Below the pieces are notes generated by a model that was given only the letters and a program-made list of their open reading frames with translations, was not told where the DNA came from and made no database searches. A DNA stretch of 9,199 nt, taken from positions 1 through 9,199 of the forward strand of contig CBDVCD010000129.1 of the NCBI GenBank assembly GCA_965372385.1, given 5' to 3'. Numbering within the stretch: position 1 is the first letter of the stretch; the number at the start of each line of letters is the position of its first letter. The stretch comes from JASJBU01 sp965372385 (lineage in GTDB: Bacteria; Pseudomonadota; Gammaproteobacteria; Chromatiales; Chromatiaceae). This document shows, piece by piece, positions 6,758 through 9,199 of the stretch. Position numbers and translations under genes: made by a program.

Positions 6758-8926
6758 AGCGCAGTAAAAGTTGCCATTTCTCAGGATTTCATGATGGCTT
6801 TTGCCAGGGTGCCTCATAAAGCGCAGAAAAAGGTCATGGAATTTGTGACAAAATTTCGTCATAACCCTCGCTCCCCTGGCATTAATTACGAAAAATTGAA
6901 TGATGCCAAGGACCCTAAATACCGTTCGGTTCGTATTGACCAGAACTATCGAGGCATTGTTCTTAAGCCAGATCATGGCAATGTGTTTCTTCTTCTTTGG
7001 GTAGACAAGCATGACGATGCCTATGATTGGGCACGCAGGCACCGATGCGAAGTTCATCCAGAAACAGGGGTTCTGCAGGTATTCGAAAGTCAGTCCCTGG
7101 TTTCTGATGATGCAGTGCCTGCGACATCGGTATTGGAACCTACGGAACCCGTCGTGAAACAAGAGTTGGAGCGCCTTGAGGAACAGCCAACTCCGATATT
7201 TTCTCTGTCAGACGATCAGTTTCTCAGTATCGGCGTCCCTTCAGAGTTGCTTCCATTGGTTAAATCCATCCAAACGGAAGCCCATTTGGATGCGGCCGAA
7301 AGACATCTTCCAATTAGTGCGTTCGAAGCGCTTTATCTCCATGCTGCGGGAACTCCCTGGGAGGAAATTGCTAAGGACTACGGCACTCCTGGGGCGGATA
7401 CCATCGACCCAGACGATATTGCTACCGCCCTGAATCACCCTGAATCACAGCGCTTTTTCCATGTCGTTGAGGACGAACTCGAACTTAAGGAGATGCTGGA
7501 AGCCCCCCTTGAACATTGGCGAGTCTTTCTGCATCCCTCGCAGCGAAAGCTGGTTAATCGTCACTGGAATGGCCCTGTCAGAGTACTCGGTGGGGCCGGC
7601 ACAGGAAAGACGGTTGTTGCCATGCACCGAGCCAAGTGGTTGGTCAACAACTTACTCCACAACTCGGATCAGCGAATACTGTTTACGACCTTTACTGCTA
7701 ATCTTGCTACGGATATCGAAAACAACCTTCGGAAAATCTGTACAACAGATGACCTATCTCATATTGAGGTTAAACATATCGACAGATGGGTAAGCGAATT
7801 CTTAAAGAGAAATCGTTATCCTCACCGCATCGTCTATCCAGATCGTGACAAGGACTACGGAAAGATATGGCAACTGGCATTACAGCTCTGCCCAGGAGAG
7901 TTGGGATTACCCGATACCTTCTATAAGGAAGAGTGGGAACGAGTCATCCTCCCTCAACGGGTAATGACCAAGGCAGGCTACTTCAAAGCTAGCCGGAAAG
8001 GTCGAGGGGTTGCGCTTAGTCGTAAGCAACGGGCTGAGATCTGGACGGTATTTGAGGAGCTGAGGACGCAACTACACCAAAAAGGATTACGTACCTTTGA
8101 AGATGCCACCTTGGACGCAGTAGATATCCTAAATAGCAAGAATATTCCACTTCCCTATCGGAGTGTTATCGTCGATGAGACTCAAGACATGGGTCCGGAG
8201 GCGTTGACCCTCATCCGCCAACTCGTCACAGAAGCACCAGATGATATCTTCATTGTCGGGGATGGTCACCAGAGGATCTATCGCCGTAAGACCACGATGA
8301 GTAGCTGTGGGATTAAAATCGTGGGAAGAAGTCGCAAGCTGCGTATTAACTACCGCACCACAGAGGAAACGCGTCGTTTCGCAATAGCTGTGCTAGAAGA
8401 TATTCCAATCGATGATCTGGATGGTGGCGAAGACTCCAGCAGTGACTATCGAAGCCTAATGCATGGGGAAAAACCAGAGATACTAGGCTTTGGCAGTGTA
8501 AAAGAAGAGGCCGAGGGTATTGTAGAGAAAATCCGTACACTGCAGGATTCCGGTGAAGCCCTACGTGATATTTGTGTCACCGCACGTACCCGCCGGCTAC
8601 GAGACGAGTTTGCTCAGTATATCAGTAGCGAAGGACTGGAAATCGTCACACTCGAACAACAGAATGATAATCGCTCGATACCTGGCGTACGCCTGGCCAC
8701 CATGCATCGCGTCAAGGGGCTTGAGTTTCGTTATGTTTTCATTGCTTCAGCAAATGCGGGGGTGATTCCACTAAAAGCAGCCACTTCCAGTACAGATGAT
8801 CCTGTAGAGGCAAGACAGAGAGATCTGAATGAAAGGGCTTTGTTACATGTATCCGCTACTCGTGCGATAAATAGGCTCTATATTTCATACTCATCAAAGC
8901 CGAGTCCATATCTCAAGGTTACGTAG
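6755..8926 (+). CDS. RelE/ParE-like toxin domain fused to a compact UvrD/Rep-type SF1 helicase
   Basis: A 723-residue protein in two parts. Residues 1-100 read as a RelE/ParE-superfamily fold: a helical LP-type start (RVPHKAQKKVMEFV), then YRSVRIDQNYRGIV (56-69) and LLLWVDKHDDAYDWA (79-93). A linker (about 105-250) includes FSLSDDQFLSIGVPSELLPL. The SF1A helicase follows: HPSQ (260-263), Walker A GGAGTGKT (279-286), DETQD (474-478), GDGHQRIYR (502-510), INYRTTEE (531-538), TMHRVKGLEF (649-658) and VSATRA (699-704). All ATPase motifs look intact. Motif I to II is about 195 residues, leaving room for a 1B subdomain. Motif IV to V is only about 117, far shorter than in UvrD, so the 2B subdomain is probably missing or reduced. 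There is no nuclease signature and no antitoxin gene. It is coupled to the giant helicase gene, so the two likely act together. The helicase call is firm, the RelE-like call good, and the cellular role unknown. Confidence 0.85.
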   Translation: MSAVKVAISQDFMMAFARVPHKAQKKVMEFVTKFRHNPRSPGINYEKLNDAKDPKYRSVRIDQNYRGIVLKPDHGNVFLLLWVDKHDDAYDWARRHRCEVHPETGVLQVFESQSLVSDDAVPATSVLEPTEPVVKQELERLEEQPTPIFSLSDDQFLSIGVPSELLPLVKSIQTEAHLDAAERHLPISAFEALYLHAAGTPWEEIAKDYGTPGADTIDPDDIATALNHPESQRFFHVVEDELELKEMLEAPLEHWRVFLHPSQRKLVNRHWNGPVRVLGGAGTGKTVVAMHRAKWLVNNLLHNSDQRILFTTFTANLATDIENNLRKICTTDDLSHIEVKHIDRWVSEFLKRNRYPHRIVYPDRDKDYGKIWQLALQLCPGELGLPDTFYKEEWERVILPQRVMTKAGYFKASRKGRGVALSRKQRAEIWTVFEELRTQLHQKGLRTFEDATLDAVDILNSKNIPLPYRSVIVDETQDMGPEALTLIRQLVTEAPDDIFIVGDGHQRIYRRKTTMSSCGIKIVGRSRKLRINYRTTEETRRFAIAVLEDIPIDDLDGGEDSSSDYRSLMHGEKPEILGFGSVKEEAEGIVEKIRTLQDSGEALRDICVTARTRRLRDEFAQYISSEGLEIVTLEQQNDNRSIPGVRLATMHRVKGLEFRYVFIASANAGVIPLKAATSSTDDPVEARQRDLNERALLHVSATRAINRLYISYSSKPSPYLKVT

Positions 8927-8971
8927 TTGATGGGTATACAAGGTCCGTTAATCTCCCCATCATTACCTTTA

Positions 8972-9004
8972 AGGGCTGCGGACAATTCATTTTTCCGCAG
9001 CCCT
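8972..9004. terminator. 10-bp perfect hairpin between convergent genes, possible (bidirectional) terminator
   Basis: AGGGCTGCGG (8972-8981) pairs perfectly with CCGCAGCCCT (8995-9004) around a 13-base loop containing five Ts (8990-8994). It lies 45 bases after the second helicase gene and about 28 bases beyond the stop of the minus-strand RND gene, the expected place for a shared terminator. Neither side has a clear U-tract (AAGATG follows on plus, TAAAGG on minus), so efficient intrinsic termination is not assured. The remainder of 8927-9032 shows nothing else I can support. Confidence 0.5.
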
Positions 9005-9032
9005 AAGATGTCGCCGGAGCAATGCCAATGAG

Positions 9033-9199
9033 TTATTTTTTCATGGCCGACTCCTCACTGACCACATTTCTGACTTTCCACATGTAGTAGACCACCGGCA
9101 GTACGAAGAGCGAGAGTATCGGCGCGGTGATCATGCCGCCGATCATCGGCGCGGCGATTCGGCTCATGACTTCGGAGCCGGTGCCCTCGCTGAGGAAGA
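9033..9199 (-). CDS. cusA: CusA/CzcA-type heavy-metal RND efflux pump, C-terminal end (rest outside window)
   Basis: On the minus strand the frame enters at 9199 and ends at TAA (complement of 9033-9035), showing 54 complete residues. They include GTGSEVMSRIAAPMIGG followed by the hydrophobic stretch MITAPILSLFVLPVVYYMW and a short charged cytoplasmic tail ending SAMKK. This is the signature end of HME-type RND inner-membrane pumps such as CusA and SilA: the last loop and the twelfth transmembrane helix. These proteins export Cu(I)/Ag(I) or divalent metals with a CusB-like adaptor and an outer-membrane channel. The MSRIAAPMIGGMITAP form favours the CusA/SilA branch over CzcA, but substrate cannot be settled from the tail. 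The gene faces the helicase operon tail to tail and is GC-rich (41 of 60 bases in 9121-9180), so it probably belongs to a different genomic unit. Confidence 0.88.
   Translation of the reverse strand, partial: FLSEGTGSEVMSRIAAPMIGGMITAPILSLFVLPVVYYMWKVRNVVSEESAMKK

Noticed and set aside
6500..7162. A 220-codon minus-strand open frame across the junction of the two helicase genes.
   Set aside because: It is antisense to two well-supported genes including the coupled TAATG junction, and its translation shows no domain signature.
319..8932. GTTGATG occurs at 319-325 and again at 8926-8932, flanking the two-helicase unit like a target-site duplication.
   Set aside because: Seven bases can match by chance over this distance, the second copy overlaps the stop codon of the second helicase gene, and no transposase or integrase accompanies it.
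1..9199. CRISPR arrays, tRNA genes and insertion sequences.
   Set aside because: Reading both strands showed no spaced direct-repeat array, no tRNA-like cloverleaf with CCA end and no transposase; nearly all of the window is coding.

Overview
The window looks like an accessory (defence-island type) segment of a proteobacterial chromosome or large mobile element, probably gammaproteobacterial. That placement is inferred from the coding style, the Shine-Dalgarno sites, and the VapC/FitB-like and CusA-like flanking genes. No rRNA or other phylogenetic marker is present, so it is only a guess.

Layout: (1) 1-315, plus strand: the 3' part of a PIN-domain VapC/FitB-type toxin gene, cut by the window edge. 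(2) 316-368: a short gap with an imperfect inverted repeat and a good ribosome binding site. (3) 369-6755, plus strand: an intact 2128-residue DEAD/DEAH-box helicase of the DUF1998 (MZB zinc-binding) superfamily. It most resembles DruE of Druantia phage-defence systems and carries several Cys-pair zinc sites, a coiled coil and a Vsr/PD-(D/E)XK-like C-terminal module. (4) 6755-8926, plus strand: a 723-residue fusion of an N-terminal RelE/ParE-like domain to a compact UvrD/Rep-type SF1 helicase. It overlaps the giant helicase gene by one base (TAATG) behind a perfect AAGGAG. (5) 8927-9032: an intergenic spacer with a 10-bp perfect hairpin between convergent genes. (6) 9033-9199, minus strand: the C-terminus of a CusA/CzcA-type heavy-metal RND efflux pump.

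The central claim is that genes 3 and 4 form a self-contained, translationally coupled two-gene module: an SF2 giant helicase plus a toxin-domain/SF1 helicase. It is bounded on both sides by unrelated genes. Known Druantia types pair DruE with other partners (DruABCD, DruMFG or DruH), none of which is visible here. The module may therefore be an undescribed DruE-like defence configuration. The domain calls rest on motifs read directly from the sequence; the anti-phage role and the novelty are inference.
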